Shown: positions 12,084-25,200, counted from the first letter of the stretch. The stretch: DNA of 64,000 nt from Verticillium longisporum (GCA_019188255.1 JAETXT010000003.1:992001-1056000); one strand, 5' to 3'. Numbers and translations: made by a program. The notes: a model not told the origin generated them from the letters alone.

Positions 12084-13120
12084 ACAAAAAGCTGGGAGAC
12101 ACAGTCGAAAGTCGAAAGAGCGGTGGGGCCGGCACGACGTCATACATGAAGGACAGATGCCTCTGTGCTGCTGTTGCCCTTGCTGCCCCAGTGCCCCGGA
12201 CGTGCACCCACGCTATCCTTTCGTCCTACACACTACTTGTCTAGGCCTGAAGCAAGGGCAACGTGATACTGTCTAGAGTCGAGAGTAGACAACGTGCGGG
12301 ATTCGTCGCGCATGAGGCCTCTCGCGAATCGCGGTACCTCTCGAGTTGCAGCGCACGGCGGGCGGTCAACTGAGCATAGCTGATCACAATTCGTTGCATG
12401 CCAGTTCACCGCGAAATATTGCATCTTGGTCTATGCAGGGTTGCTTCATGCGCTTGCTAACCAAGGATGTGAAGTAGTTAGGCTTAGGTTTACGTGACCA
12501 TTGAGGTGCTAACTCGAACATGCCTTAGACAAGATCGAGGGCTTCCTCAAGCCCGAAGTTCCTGTCCACCACCCATCCATCTTGGCCTTGTCGCTGGTAT
12601 GGCACAAGACCCTGACGACAACCTCCCACCGATACTGGCGACTACATGCGTCAGGTCGTGCAACGCCTAACAGGCTGCGGCCTAGCGTTCATCGCCAGTA
12701 CTCTTCTCTTTGCTCCCTCTCTGCCCCCTCCCCGCTCCACCCCAGACTCTACAGCCTTCGACACCGTGCGCGAAGCCTCGACACGCTTCGCAACACTTCG
12801 CACAATAATGCCTCCTCTCTTGCAATCTTCAGTTGCCATCAGCGACGATGATCCCATGGGGTATAGCGAACCGCCCCGCTTTCCGGAAACTGCGGGACTG
12901 CAAACCAGCCGTCTATAAACCAGGCCTCATCACGGGACGAGACCACAGACTTCATGCGTGCTTTGGGGCACATCTTGGGTCCATTGTCAAATCCAAAACT
13001 CAAACAGAACGCTGTGCGCGCAGAAATGCCAAAATAAAACAAAAGTAACCAAGTGGTCCAGATGCAGGCTTCCTGGGTATCACATTTGACGACACGCAGG
13101 AGTCTTTCTTTTCCTCCTCT

Positions 13121-15092
13121 CTAGGCAGGCACCCCTGCATGCCCTGCGCCAGCCACGCAGGACGCACAGGGACATGCCAGGCGTTCGTCGTCGGGGTATT
13201 CGGGGTCTGGATCGTCCGAAAGTGTCATGGGCGGGTCATCGTGAGTGAAGGAGCGGCCGTCGTAGTCGGATTCGCCATTATGGTACCCCTCTTCATCCTC
13301 GTCAGTGCTATTGGTCTGCGAGCGGGTTCCATCCGTATGCCCTCCGTCAACTCTGTGAGGCTGCTGTTGAGGCCCCGGCTGAGACGAGTCAGTGTTCTTA
13401 GCACCAGGCTTGCCACTGTTGGCCTTCTTGCCCTTGCGGCTCTTGGCCTTGGCCTTCTCGAGCAGCCGTTTTCTTTCTTGTTCCTGGCGGCGGGCTTTCT
13501 GATCCTTGATCTCGTACTGTCGGATGAGGGCGTAGGGAGGCTCGCCAAAAATCTGCTCGTATTCGCAGAACTCGCAAATCCACATGTCCTCAGGACGGGG
13601 CGGGTTGTGGTAGGCTTTTTCTCTGGCCTCACGGCAACGATGAGCAGCGGCCATCTTGAGGTCCCTCTCTGCGCGACGTCTAGATTTCTTCTTCTTGGCG
13701 GCGGCTGGTGTGCCCGCATTGCCTTGAACAGGCGCGCCCTGCTGGTTGGCGCCAGCGTTTGCCGCGGCCGTTTGGGTTCCCATTGATGCGTGTTTGGTCC
13801 GGTTGGCCCCACCATAAGCTGGAAGGGACGAGTGGACCGCAGGGTCCATACCAGGCCACTGGGTACCAGGTACTTGAGAATCACAGGTGAATGTAAACTG
13901 GGCCGAGGCAGGTCGCGGCCTGGACGTGTTCGAGTGCTGAGAGAGCAAGCTTATGTTCTCTTGACCTGGTTCCGAGAAGACCTTTCCAGCATTGGCGATG
14001 GCGTTGGAAATGATGCCAGTATTTTCGTCTGGAGGAGGACGATGAGTTAGCGAAGTTACTTCTTGCCTGCAGGTACACACAATTTGGTAGCTGAGAGTGC
14101 TAAGCTGGGAATTGTGGAAGTGTGGAAAATAAGTGCGGCAGGAAGGTCGAGGCGGAAAGCGCTCGGATGGGAGGAAGGTGCCTGATCGAGGGGCCAACAA
14201 GGCAACCCACAAGGTCAGGCAGTGTGAAAAACCCCGTCCAGGCGGTCAAGTCGGCGAGGGTGGCGGGCACAGGCGAAATAAAAGCACAACACAACATCAG
14301 GGTCAGGGGCCGGGTAAACTTACTTGAATTTGCGGCCCATTGAGGCTGCCGGATCTTGGGCCCTCGTCCCACCCAGCTGTTGGCTGCTTCAGAGACTGAT
14401 AATGCTCGGAGCGGACTTCTGCCATTTCTTGAACGACCAAACCGCCCTCTTCCGGGACCAGAAATCCCCTGGTTGTTCGCCACAAATCCTGAAGATCCAT
14501 AATATGACGGCGACACGGGGCCGGACTGATCATTGTCGGTCACGGGCGAGCCAGCGGTAGCCGTGATTCCGAGGGCTGTAATGTCGGCAAGAGTATGCGT
14601 ACCATTCAATGTGTTATCGCCAGCAGTGGGGATCTTGCGTTTCTTCTTATTATTGGTGTTCTCGAACGAATCGTAACCGTCAACTGAAGAGGTCGTAGAT
14701 GGTGCCGGTTGGTGATTTGCGTGCTTCGACTGACCAGATCTGTTCGACTGCGGGGTCGACCTACTCAAAATCTCGGGGTGTGATCGACGGACGACTTTGC
14801 TGCTGGCGAACCGCTTTACCTCCTCCTCGTCACTCTCGCCTGCCTCGTGGTTTGCAATGGGTGCGCCCTCATATCCAGGATCCCGAATGACAGTATAGTT
14901 TCTTCCCACACTAGACGACCTCTCGTCCCGCACAATGCACGGCAACAGAATCAAAGGTCTCGAGTTTTGGCTCGTTGGAGGGTATTCGATCGCGTCCCCT
15001 GCTTCGGGTGACAAACGCTCCCTGAGCCGTCGCTTGGGAAGAGGTCGCATGGGCCGCTGCTGGAAGAGAGAGGACAAGGCCTCGGGAGACAT
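13121..15092 (-). CDS. Conserved fungal protein of unknown function
   Basis: The model is complement(13121..14061, 14324..15092), about 569 residues. The start at 15092 gives MSPEALSSLFQQRPMRPLPKRR. Exon 1 is rich in Ser, Asn and Pro and ends at a good GTAAGT donor (14323). Exon 2 continues with a conserved-looking segment (NAIANAGKVFSEPGQENISLLSQ), a basic stretch (KKKKSRRRAERDLKM) and then an ordered module with MWICEFCEYEQIFGEPP followed by a long charged helix (RQYEIKDQKARRQEQERKR). The two Cys of WICEFCEY could be half of a metal site, but I see no second pair nearby. The tail is acidic and ends in PCASCVAGAGHAGVPA. The nearest canonical acceptor (CAG, 14067) gives an immediate stop, so an AAG acceptor at 14062 or 14059, or a base error, is needed. 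I do not recognise a function. Confidence 0.65.
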
Positions 15093-17101
15093 GCTTCTAT
15101 CGTGTTCTGGACCTAAAGCGCCAGTGTCAGCATGGGGTTCGGTTGGGACGCTCGAGGCTCATGAGGCGACAGTGCAGATAGAACCAGTGACCCCGCTTGC
15201 CATAGGCGGACAGTTCAAGCGAGCAGCGTTGCGACGCCGTGGCCACCAGTTCGGCCAGTGGCCTACTCGAAGAGAAGCAGTCGTCCCGAATGCGCTCTTG
15301 GTGCCAACCAGCCCTAGTGTCCTCGCCAACTATTCTAACAGACATGCCAAGCGAGCTGCAAAGGTTGGGGTAAACGAGACACAGAGTGTTGAGCAGGGTA
15401 TAGACGGCGTCGGCCGGGAAAGACGAGTCGTGGGTGTGAGGGGGAGAAGGGCAGAGGGAGTCATACCCATGGTGCCTCATCACGGGGTGAAGTAATCCGG
15501 AGTGGCACACGCCGGATTCCCTAGAACAAGGGGCGACGACAGGCTGAGGTGGGGGGGTTTCAGGGGGTGACGTCAAAGTCGATGTCGATGATTTCTTGCC
15601 TCTCTACGTTTTGCTCACTGGCTGTCAGCATGTGGTGTCGACATGTTGAGGGTCCAACATCCAGCATCGTCAGGCTGGATGTGGCCAGCCAGGCCAGGGC
15701 TGGGCCATCGCGGGACAGCTGGCCATGCATTGTGCGTACCTTGTTCAGCTGGGCAGATTGGTTCCAGAGGGAGCCAGCGGCGGAGGAGGACGAGAAGAAA
15801 CAGGAGGCCAGGCACACAAGCAGTAGCTAGCAATAGCGATAGAAAACGTCTGCTAAGAAGTCCGGGTAGGATGGTCGGCGGTACCGTTCTGGCGGCGAAG
15901 GGTCAGATAGGTTAAGGTATGGATGGTACTGGATGATTGCTAATGACGGCCAGGGCCCAGGGCAATTGATGAAGTCGCCTGGTGTGTGATTAGGGGACCG
16001 CATTATCTAAGCTCCCGTTGTTCCAGGGTTCCCAGCCAGGGTTGGATCGAGTGTGCCAGCTTTTGCCATGGCTAGAAAGGGGAAGGGCGGTCAAGTGACG
16101 GGAGTTCCTGAGCCTGGCGCGCCTGGCACCCTGTTGTTACTGACCTGCCAGGCCCTGTTGGGCTTGCGAGCACAATGCCAGAGAGGCGCGGGGTGCCGTG
16201 CTTCCACCGTGCGTCGAGTGTCAACTAGAAGCTGTTCAACATGCGCCAGGGGGTATTGTTGGGGTTCTCACACGGTGTCTTTTGTGCATCGGAGGGCGCG
16301 CCCGAGCCAAGTACTCAGTACCTGCAGCTCGGCAGCAGTAATCACGGGAACAAAGTGTATCTACCTGACTTTCACCAATGATTTATCCGTCCACTGTACT
16401 GTTCCCAGCTGCATAAAGACCCCCCCTCCACAGTCCACAGGACCTCAGTCCACAGTCCACAGTCCACAGTCCACAGTCCACAGTACCTCAGTGGAGCAGG
16501 GGGCACTTCCGCTCGCGCTGCGCTGCGCTGCGCCTGGCGCCGCCGCACCAAGCAAACCAGCCAGAGAGCGAGCGACACCAGCACCTCTCGGCCTCGACTT
16601 TCTCTGCCACGAACCGAACCCATCCTGGCCCGAACCAGTCCCTCCTCTGCTCCTCTGCTCCTCTCCTCCTCTTCCGCCTCTCTCGTCCTCAACGGCATGA
16701 ATTCTTCCCTCGGCCACCCAGTATCGGACATGCGAACGCCCCAATCCCCTCTTAAACCTTGTTGGAGCACCAAACTCGTCTCTGTCTTGTAGCTTGATCC
16801 CACAGCATTTCTTCCTGCTCTTCCTCTGCTCCTCTGCGACCACCACCCCACGAACCTCGACCGACCCTACCCATCTCTGCGTCCCGCACCTCAACAGCCA
16901 TTGCGTCGCCCCAGATTCCAATCTCATTTGCCCGAAAACCAAGGGCGGAACTGCCTCGAAGAAGTCTCGCCTTCTCTGCCCGCCCTTCCCCACTACCAAC
17001 CTACCTACCATTGCGTCCCTGTTCGCCCTGCGTCCTACTACTGTTCCTGATTTCCCTCCCCTCGAAACCTCGCCTGTTGTGTTTTCCTGCAATTTGCCTC
17101 A
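15093..17101. other. Divergent intergenic region
   Basis: About 2 kb between two divergently transcribed genes. The half next to the PHD gene is very rich in C and T (16590-17090), as is common in long fungal 5' leaders. A short tandem repeat at 16431 is listed separately. I see no coding signal. Confidence 0.5.
16431..16484. repeat. Tandem heptamer repeat (CAGTCCA)n
   Basis: CAGTCCA units stand head to tail, with one imperfect interruption (GGACCT) near 16440. They sit about 620 bases upstream of the PHD-finger gene. Confidence 0.85.
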
Positions 17102-19136
17102 ATGGCACCTCCCTCCCCCCGAAGATCTTCACGAGCCCGGGGCAACACCCTCACACAATCGACTCAGTCCTCCTCTGCCTCAAGCCTCTCCAGCCGAGCT
17201 GAGAGGAATACGAGATCGCTCATCAAGACGTCCTCCAACAAGTCCACCCCGACGAGCGCCTCGCTTTCTTCCGAACCCCTCGATGAACCCGAAGATTCTA
17301 TCCTCCCCCGCCGACGAACACGAGCACAAGAAGAGATCCGCGACAAAATTCAAGTAGACCCGTACGAAATGGCCAACGACGGCGACGATATCCAAGAGGA
17401 TGACGAGTCAGTCCGCTGTATCTGTGGCTTTGACGAATACCCAGGCCCTCCCCCTTTGACGACGATGTCAAGAGCGGGAAAGAAAACCCAGAGGCCGATT
17501 TCTTCGCCAGCATTGAGTTGTCTGACGAGGTCTCCGGCCTCTTCGTTCAGTGCGACATTTGCAAAGTTTGGCAGCACGGCGCCTGTGTCGGCATCTTCAC
17601 CGAGGAGAGCTCTCCCGACGAATACTTTTGCGAGAAGTGCAGGAAAGATCTGCACAAGATTCATATTGCATCCAACAGGTACGTTGCCAGGATCGCTTCG
17701 CTACCACCCAAGAAGTTTTATTCTTCTTACCCGGTCGCAAGAACTGTTGCCATCCTCCACCTCAGTCAGGCCAGTCACTGACAGCTAGCCTTCCAGCCAA
17801 CGATATTCAAACTACCTTCCCCTCGGTCGACAGTCTCGGTCCTCGTCGCGCGCAACTTCCGTCGCCAAGGATGGCACCCGTTCTCCCAAAGACTCGTCGG
17901 CGAGAAGCGCTCGGGCGTCATCGGCAGCACAGGCAGCCAAACGGCGGTCGACTATGAACAGCCGCGACGCCGGCTACGACGAAGATGAGCAATTGCGACG
18001 TGCGATTGAAGCAAGCAAAGAGGAAGCACCTGACGGGCAACCCTCCGATCTTGTGCCCCGAAGACTCAAGCGCGGGCGCAGCAACAGCCAAGAGTATGTC
18101 CGATCTCTGCCTGACAGCGCCCCCAGTTGCTAACAGAAAAAGCAGCAACCAATTGAGCCTGAAGCGACAGCGAACCAGCTCTCCGTCGATGTCTCCTCCA
18201 CCAGAGAGCAACTTTGCGATTGAAGATAACTCGGAAGATGACAGCACAGGCCGAAACGGGACATCAAAGAAACTGCGTGTCCTCGGTCATCCGAAAGAAA
18301 GAACAGAACGCGAGGAGCGAGACAGACAGCGTCTTGAAAGCGCGAATAAGAGAAAAGGCCGGGCCGACCGCAGACGTGCTGATGGGATCGGGGCGCCCAC
18401 ACTCCCAACAGAACGCGAGGGGCACTCAACGGCCGAGTCGGAGCCTGCCGAAGATACGGCGGCGGTGCTAGCTCCGGCACGACCTGTCGTCAAGCCAAAT
18501 GTCGAACCACCTCCGCCGCCGCCCGTCGAGCCAACACCGTCAGCAGCCCCGACCCCAGACCCGACACCTGCGCCTCCGGCACCCACCGGCAGCACGCACA
18601 AGAAATCGAGCCGGAGCCATCAGAAGCGGGCCAAAGGCAGAAACCAGTATACAAAAGATCGCGACGACCCCGAGGCGTCGCCTGTCCGATCCATGTCGAG
18701 GGATACGGTCCGTCAAGAAGAAGCTGCGATCGGAGGCGGTACAACCAAGGTCTCGGGAGTCGACAGCGGCAGACATACCGCCAGGAGCAAGGCCCATCTC
18801 CACAGCAAAGCCTCGCTCCCTGATATGAAGCGGCGAGTGGCGGCCTTTCTCGACTTTATCTCCAAGACGCAGATCGAAATGGCAGGCGAGTCGTCATCCG
18901 GTTCCGGGAGCAGTCAAAACAACTCGGAGCAGCATAGTCCCCGCGATGCTGTCCCCGGCGCCACCGAGACGCACGCGAACGGGGTCTCTACGACCGAGTC
19001 CAAGGTGGCTCATCATGCGAATGGAGATTCGGCAGCGCCTGCCGGAGGACAGGACTTTAAGGAACTCAGCTGCGTGGAGATGATGGATGTTTTGACGCGC
19101 GATCTCGTCAAATGGCAAAACCAGTATGCGAACTAG
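17102..19136 (+). CDS. PHD-finger protein, Cti6-like (Rpd3L complex type)
   Basis: The model has exons 17102..17678, 17797..18093 and 18137..19136, about 624 residues. Residues 1-100 are Ser-rich with basic patches. A PHD finger follows at about 105-175: CICGF, then FVQCDICKVWQHGACVGI and YFCEKCRKDL, with the expected Cys/His ligands. PHD fingers of Cti6 read histone H3K4 methylation within the Rpd3L deacetylase complex. Intron 1 (17679-17796, GTACGT to CAG) leads into QRYSNYLPL; intron 2 (18094-18136, GTATGT to CAG) leads into KSSNQLSLKRQRTSSPS. The C-terminal part is Pro-rich and then has a basic segment and a helix (DMKRRVAAFLDFISKTQIEM) ending near MMDVLTRDLVKWQNQY. One base is missing in the C5T3 tract at 17450-17457, between YPGPPP and FDDDV, so the deposited frame breaks before the second half of the finger; I think this is a base-calling error. 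Cti6 identity is inferred from finger and layout. Confidence 0.85.
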
Positions 19137-19718
19137 ATGCAGTCGCATCCTTCTCACCTCTGCGGTAGGTGTCAAATTGGACAGGGGCGCAAACGGTGTA
19201 TGTATGATATGACGAGCAGGCTTGGCGGAAACTCCTCCATGTGTATGGCACTGGCGCAACAGGCACGGCATTTACGGCGTTTACGATGCGTTTCTTTCTT
19301 TTTTCTTCCTTCTTTTCCCATGGTTCACATCTTTGCGCTCCAGGAACAAACAGGCTTTGGCGTTTACTGTACGGCCTACGAAGACTGGGTCAGTCGGGCT
19401 TGGTTCCGTATTTCGTATATACCCCCAATGTACGGGCTGGAGTATGGAACAGCCGCAATTGAGAAGACGCGGATTTTAGTCACAGTGACTTGTTTCAATT
19501 TTCAAGAAGCAGTTGGTCTATTTGTGGCATTATGGTCTCGTGAGTGTGCTGTGCAGTGTGCCTGCTACGTCTATGGGGCTCCTGGGTTGAGGAGCCGATT
19601 TGGTACAAAGTAAAGAGGAGGGGGTATCATCTGGTCCGAGCATCTCTTAGTAAGGCAGAAGAAGGGAGAGAAGAAAAAGAGAGAAAACAAGAGAGAAAAC
19701 AAGAGAAAAAGAGAGAGC
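19137..19718. other. Intergenic region, convergent genes
   Basis: 3' flanks of the PHD gene and of MTG1. It contains T-rich and AG-rich tracts (AGAGAAAACA repeats at 19670-19715). No gene is seen. Confidence 0.55.
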
Positions 19719-20834
19719 TCAAACGGCTTTTTGCTTGTTCATGGCCCTCTCCCTCCTCATCTCCTTCTCCCTCTTGCGGGCCTGGCTCAGACTCGTGGGC
19801 CCGCCGCCCTCGCGCGCAATCTCCTTGAGGCGAATGGCGTCGTCGTTGACGTCGTCGAGGATGAAGCGGCCGAGCTGGCCAGTGCGCCACTGCTTGACGG
19901 CAAAGTCGGCGGCGGCCTCGACGTTGGGCACGCCGCCGGCCTTGAGCTTGCCGGTGCGGCGGGCGACGCCGGCGAGAAAGTCGTTGACCTCGTTGGTGGG
20001 CGGGCTGTAGCGGGCGTAGAGGGCCGGGTCGAGGCGGTTCATGCGGTAGAGGAGGTAGTCGGCGAGAATCTCCATCTGGATGCGGTCGTCCTTGACCGAG
20101 CCGGCGAGCGCCAGCTTGACCATGTCCTCGGCGTCGTCGACGTAGGGCACGAAGACGCCCGGCGTGTCGAGGACGAAGACGCCCTCGCCGAGACTGCCGC
20201 CGGCGTCGGAGCTGCTGGCGGCGTCGCGGGCGAAGCTGCCGCCCTCGAGGATGCGCACGGGACTCGACAGCTTGCGGGTGACGCCCGGCTGGGCGCCGGT
20301 GCGGGCGACAGAGGCCTTCTTGGCCATGCCGTGCGTGCGCAGGCCGGTGAGGAGGGTGCTCTTGCCGACGTTGGGCATGCCGACGACGAGGGCGCGCACA
20401 CCGGTCAGCGAGTCGACGGCGCGCGCGGCGTCGGCAATGTGGCGCAGGAGGGACTTCGTGCTGCTCGGGTCGTCCTTGCGCCAGAAGACGACGCGGTGGC
20501 CGGCAACGGCGCTGTTGGCGGCGTTGTGGCCGGCGTGGTAGCGGCGGAGGTCGCGCTCGACCGAGTTGGGGCTGTCGGTGCCTAGGTCCCGGTGGGTGTA
20601 GACGATGATGCGGTTGCGGCCGGCGATGGCGCGGTCGAGGTGGGGGTTCCAGGACGTCAGGGGCACGCGGTAGTCTCGACACTCAAGAACAAGACCGATG
20701 CTCGAGAGACGGTTTGTGATCTCACGAAGACCGGCATGGTGGTGGCCTAGGTAGTAGGAGCGCGGAATGGATTCGGACAGGGGGAAGCGCAGGCGCGGGA
20801 CGAAGGCGGCGGCGGAGGCTGTTGTAGTAGCCAT
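19719..20834 (-). CDS. MTG1: Mitochondrial ribosome-associated GTPase Mtg1
   Basis: A single uninterrupted frame of 371 residues, the normal length for the family. The N-terminus (MATTTASAAAFVPRLRFPL) is basic and low in acidic residues, as in mitochondrial targeting sequences. The GTPase is circularly permuted as expected: the G4-like box THRD comes first (about residue 80), then the P-loop GMPNVGKST (about 152-160), QPGVT, and the G3 box DTPG (about 223). Family hallmarks LGHHHAGLREI and WNPHLDRAI are present. The C-terminus is a charged helix (RKREKEMRRERAMNKQ). Mtg1 acts in assembly of the mitochondrial large ribosomal subunit. No introns or frameshifts were seen, and the gene is GC-rich throughout. 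Confidence 0.93.
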   Translation of the reverse strand: MATTTASAAAFVPRLRFPLSESIPRSYYLGHHHAGLREITNRLSSIGLVLECRDYRVPLTSWNPHLDRAIAGRNRIIVYTHRDLGTDSPNSVERDLRRYHAGHNAANSAVAGHRVVFWRKDDPSSTKSLLRHIADAARAVDSLTGVRALVVGMPNVGKSTLLTGLRTHGMAKKASVARTGAQPGVTRKLSSPVRILEGGSFARDAASSSDAGGSLGEGVFVLDTPGVFVPYVDDAEDMVKLALAGSVKDDRIQMEILADYLLYRMNRLDPALYARYSPPTNEVNDFLAGVARRTGKLKAGGVPNVEAAADFAVKQWRTGQLGRFILDDVNDDAIRLKEIAREGGGPTSLSQARKREKEMRRERAMNKQKAV

Positions 20835-22243
20835 GGTTGGAGATGGGCGGGTGTAGTGAAGATGTAGTGGTAGTGGTGCGACCTCGAGCGGCGCGTGAGG
20901 GTTTCGAGGTCACCTAGGGCAGGCTCGCATCGTATCAACTCGCATTGGCCGGTACCGATGGCCGATGATGGAGAGGGCGAGACTCGCGATGGATTGGATG
21001 GCAGTTGGGAGCTCAGCAGAGCAGGTAAAACTGAATGCCCGAAAAGAGCTTTGGTGTTCTGCGATAAGACACGCGATACGCTCGCCTCGCGACATCACGT
21101 GATTGTTCTTGTCCGAGGAGTGGCTGCTGTGAGAAGCACCAGGATTGCACGAATGGCATGCGCGTTTCAACAAGATGTATATGCAGATTCATTTTGGGTC
21201 ATGCCGGAACACTTGAGCAGCTGACCGAGGTGCTCTGCTGACTGGTTCCAGTGCCAGCAAAGAGCTTTGATGATGGCGTGCTTCGCTCCTCGATCATCGA
21301 TGACGTGCGATTGCCATATTTCGTAGGTAGACGAAATACAAGATGGTGAACACGATAGGACATTGTTCATCCTGGCTCGGCGTGGCCTGTAGATGATGAT
21401 GTGTAGATGTGTTCATTCGCCACATGTTCGAGAAGTCAGAGCAAATGCACCATCGATTATTGCACTTATGAGAAATCAGTATTTCTGATATGATGATTCC
21501 TGCAATCACAGGGCCAACTGTCTATCCATTGAAAAAAATTACTTGGTCTATCAGAAACATGTTCTCTATCAGCCGCTTGCTGCTGCAAAAATCTCAGCAC
21601 CGCCCCAAATTGCTCTCTTCGGGTCTCCTAGTGTTTGCAGGTTGCTTTGCTGTCATCTACATAGCTTGACTGATATTTCATGTGACTAGAATAGAGATAC
21701 AGTATGCCTGATGCGGGCCAGCGGTTGCCACCATATAATTTCGAGCGACAGCTTGTAGTTTTCAAGAATTTTGCTCGCTCAGGATGACATTGATCCATGA
21801 CAAGAAACAATATCAAGTTTCGGTATCTATACGTAGACAGCCTGTCTTTCCTAGTGTAGACGGCGGATTTCCTATCCGATCTATTCCAACCTTCAATCTA
21901 GTTGTCAGATTACACTTATCTCATTTGTCATTACGGTCTTGCAACGCCATAAGATACCTCCCGCCAGTAATACATCATCAAAAGGTCCGACTTTAGATTT
22001 CAATACTAATCAACTCATCAGAGTTTCCCAATCGCTTGCAAGAAAGTGGTACAACACTTTCGGGTGCAGACCTGTGTACCTCAGTTGACTGAACTTTCTC
22101 CCCAAGTCATATGGTTTAGTCTGGGAGGGCCCTCCTGGATCTTTACCAGGCCAACATCGTTTCGAATCTCCTCTGATTAAACCATGTATTTGTCAATAGA
22201 GCATCTATCTGTCTGGCCATTGACAATGTATAGCGCTCTTCAC
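20835..22243. other. Intergenic region between MTG1 and the 5-oxoprolinase gene
   Basis: About 1.4 kb holding the MTG1 promoter and the 3' flank of the oxoprolinase gene. From about 21200 to 22200 the base composition falls to clearly AT-rich. I see no gene, repeat or RNA. Confidence 0.55.
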
Positions 22244-25200
22244 TCAGGCGGCAACCTTGGCGCCATAGCCTCCACCGCCGGGCGTCTCAATGATGATACG
22301 ATCTCCCCTCCCAAAGCTCGCCGTCGCCTTGCCCCCGAGACTAATGGTCATGCCGTCGCTTTTCCTGACCCAAGTATTCCTACCCATGCCACCATCGCCT
22401 CCTCCGTTCCTGCCCCTCGGTGCCCGCGAGCGCCTCTCGGACAGAATGGACACCTGCACCCCGGGCACGAGGAACCCAATGTCCCTGACGATACCATCAC
22501 CTCCGCGATGCGCTCCCTCGCCTCCCGACCCAGCCCTGACGCCAAACTCGCGCAGCAGAACGGGGTACCGCTTCTCCAGCACCTCGGGATCCGTGATGCG
22601 CGTGTTCGTCATGTGCGTGTGCACGCCGCTCGTCCCCTCCCACGTCGGGCCTGCGCCGGCCCCGCCGCCGATGGTCTCGTAGTACCCGAATCCCTTGTCG
22701 ACGACCTCCCGGCCGTTCTCGTCGATGCGCTTGCCGCCAATGCCGAACGTCAGGTTGTTCATGCAGCCCGAGCTGTCGGCGCAGGCGCCAAACGCCGCGA
22801 GCACCACGTCCGTCACGCGCTGCGACGTCAGCACGTTGCCGCCGACGACGGACGCCCCCTCGCCCGGCGACAGGATGGTGTTGGGCGGGATGCGCACGTC
22901 GATGGGCGCGAGGCAGCCTTGGTTCAGCGGAATGTCCGAGGCGACGAGGGCGCGCAGGCAGTAGATGATGGCCGAGTGGGTGATGGCGCGCGGCGCATTG
23001 GTGTTGCCGTAGACCTGGGGCCCCGTGCCGGTAAAGTCAAAGACGGCGTCGCCCGTGGCCGGGTCAATGGTGATGGCGAGGGCGATGGGCGTGCCGTCGT
23101 CCATGTAGTCGGTGGCGCGCAGGCCGCCGGGCGGCATGGCGGCGTGCATTTTCTTCAGCAGCGCCCGCACCGCCTGCTCGGCGTTGGCCTGGATGGCGAA
23201 CATGTACTTGTGCACCTCGGGCAGCGTGTACTCGCTGATGAGTGCCTGGATGAGGTGGATGCCCTGCTTGTTGGCCGCCACCTGCGCCTTGAGGTCTGAC
23301 AGGTTGTCGCTCAGTGTACGCGTGCCCGAGATGCCCGGCCGCCGCGCCGGCTCGTGCAGGAGCATTTCGATGACGCGTTCCTCGTTGAACCGACCATTGC
23401 TGACGAGCTTCTCGCCGAGAATGGCGGCGCCCTCTTCGTAGAGGAAGTGCGAGTCGGGCGGCATCGAGCCCGGCCGCGTGCCGCCAATGTCGGCGTGGTG
23501 GCCGCGCGAAGCCACGAAGAAGACGATCTCACCATTGTCAAAGACTGGCGTCACGACGGTGATGTCCGGCAGATGGGTGCCTCCGCTGGACGGGTGATTC
23601 GAGATGAGCACGTCACCCTCTTCGAGGCGGCCCTTCCACTGGTGATGCAGGTGTCGAACACAGAACTGCATCGAGCCGAGGTGGACGGGGACATGCGGCG
23701 CATTGGCGACGAGACCGCCGTCGGGGGAGAAGATGGCACACGAGAAGTCAAGTCTCTCCTTGATGTTGGTTGAAACGGATGTCTTTTGAAGAGTGCGGCC
23801 CATCTGTTCGGCAATGGACATGAATCGGTGGCCAAAGATGGACAGCTGAATGGGATTGACAGTCCTTTCGACCTGCTGCGTCTGCTGCGGCTCATCAGAC
23901 GAAGGAAGGGCAGTCTTGGACACTGACGAGTTCTCGAGTTCGATGACAACGATGCTGTCAAGGATGACGGCAACCGTCTTGGGCCTGACGAGAATCGTCT
24001 GCGTCTGGTCTAGGATGAGAGCCGGCCCAGGGATCCTAACACCCGCCTCGAGCTTACCCAAGAGGTAGAGATTCGTGTCGACACCGCCGGCAGCAGCCTC
24101 GAAGCAGACCTCTTTCGTGCCTTCGGCGGCCGGCGCCTCGACCTTTTTACAAGCAACATCTAGCAGCTGGCGGTAGGGGCTCTTCTCCTTGTGCTCCGAG
24201 GTCGAGCCCACGGCTCGCACGCGGTAGTCGTCAATCAGAATCCTCTTCTCGGGGAACACAAAGCCAAACTCGCGCGAGTGCTTCTCCTCAAAGGACTCGC
24301 CAAAGTTGGCTGTCGCCTCGCCGGCGTGTTGCATGATCATGAAGGCCGAGTTGGATCCCTCATAGCGCATGTTGAGGTACACTTCCAACCTGATCCGGCC
24401 AGCATCAACGTCCTGGCCCGACAGATGTGCCGTTGCTTCAGACGACATGTCGGCCAGTGTCTGCTCGATGACGGGGAAGCTGGCAGCACCAAAGTCTACG
24501 GCGGCCGGCCTCTGCACCTCGTGCACCAGATCGGCCAGCGACAGGCCGTAGGCCGACAGGATAGACGAGTACTTGTGAATGACAACCTGCTCGATGGACA
24601 GCGCCGCTGCGACGTCGCAAGCGTGCTGGCCACCAGCGCCGCCAAAACATGAAAGAATATGGTCCGAGGTGTCGTATCCCCTCGCCTCCGTCAGCGCCCG
24701 AATCGGCCTCGCCATGACCTCGGATGCCACCTGCAAGAAGCCCAGGGCCACCTGCTCGGCGGAGAACTCGGCTCGTCCACCGGCGCGGTTATCGGCGTTT
24801 ATTTCTGCCGTCAGTGCGGCAAACTTCTTGGCCACAATCTCGGTGCCAAGCGGTTCGTCCTCGTTGGGACCAAAGATTTGGGGGAAGTAGTCGGGCGCGA
24901 TGCGGCCGAGGAAGAGATTGGCGTCCGTCACGGTCAGGGGCCCTCCCTTGCGGTAGCAGGCTGGACCGGGATGAGCACCGGCGGACTCAGGTCCTACAGC
25001 GAAGAGGCCGTTTCGCCAGAAGAGCATGGAGCCGCCGCCTGCCGCGACGCTGCGGTTGTTAGTGAGAGTCTTTACTGATGATAGAGAGGAGTAAACATAC
25101 GTGATAATGTCAAGCTGAGGCGATTGAATGAGAACGCCCGCCGTCGTCGTCTCAAAAACGTGCTCATACGTACCGGCGAACCTCGAGCAGTCTGTCGATG

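Larger units (their letters stand above)
10077..13120. other. 3 kb gene-free region with simple repeats
   Basis: Upstream of the large Ser-rich gene and downstream of the next one. It holds the GTAG microsatellite and a poly-C run (listed separately), purine-rich stretches (10490-10570) and CAG/GCT-rich patches (10610-10810). The ORFs on both strands are compositionally driven and I see no real gene. Confidence 0.5.

Noticed and set aside
19731..20585. Long plus-strand ORF of 284 codons opposite MTG1
   Set aside because: It is the antisense of a GC-rich coding sequence; its Ala/Gly/Val/Glu composition reflects that and it shows no domain.
22184..23299. Plus-strand ORF of 371 codons opposite the 5-oxoprolinase gene
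   Set aside because: Antisense shadow of the oxoprolinase C-terminal half, with Arg/Ala-rich composition and no motif.
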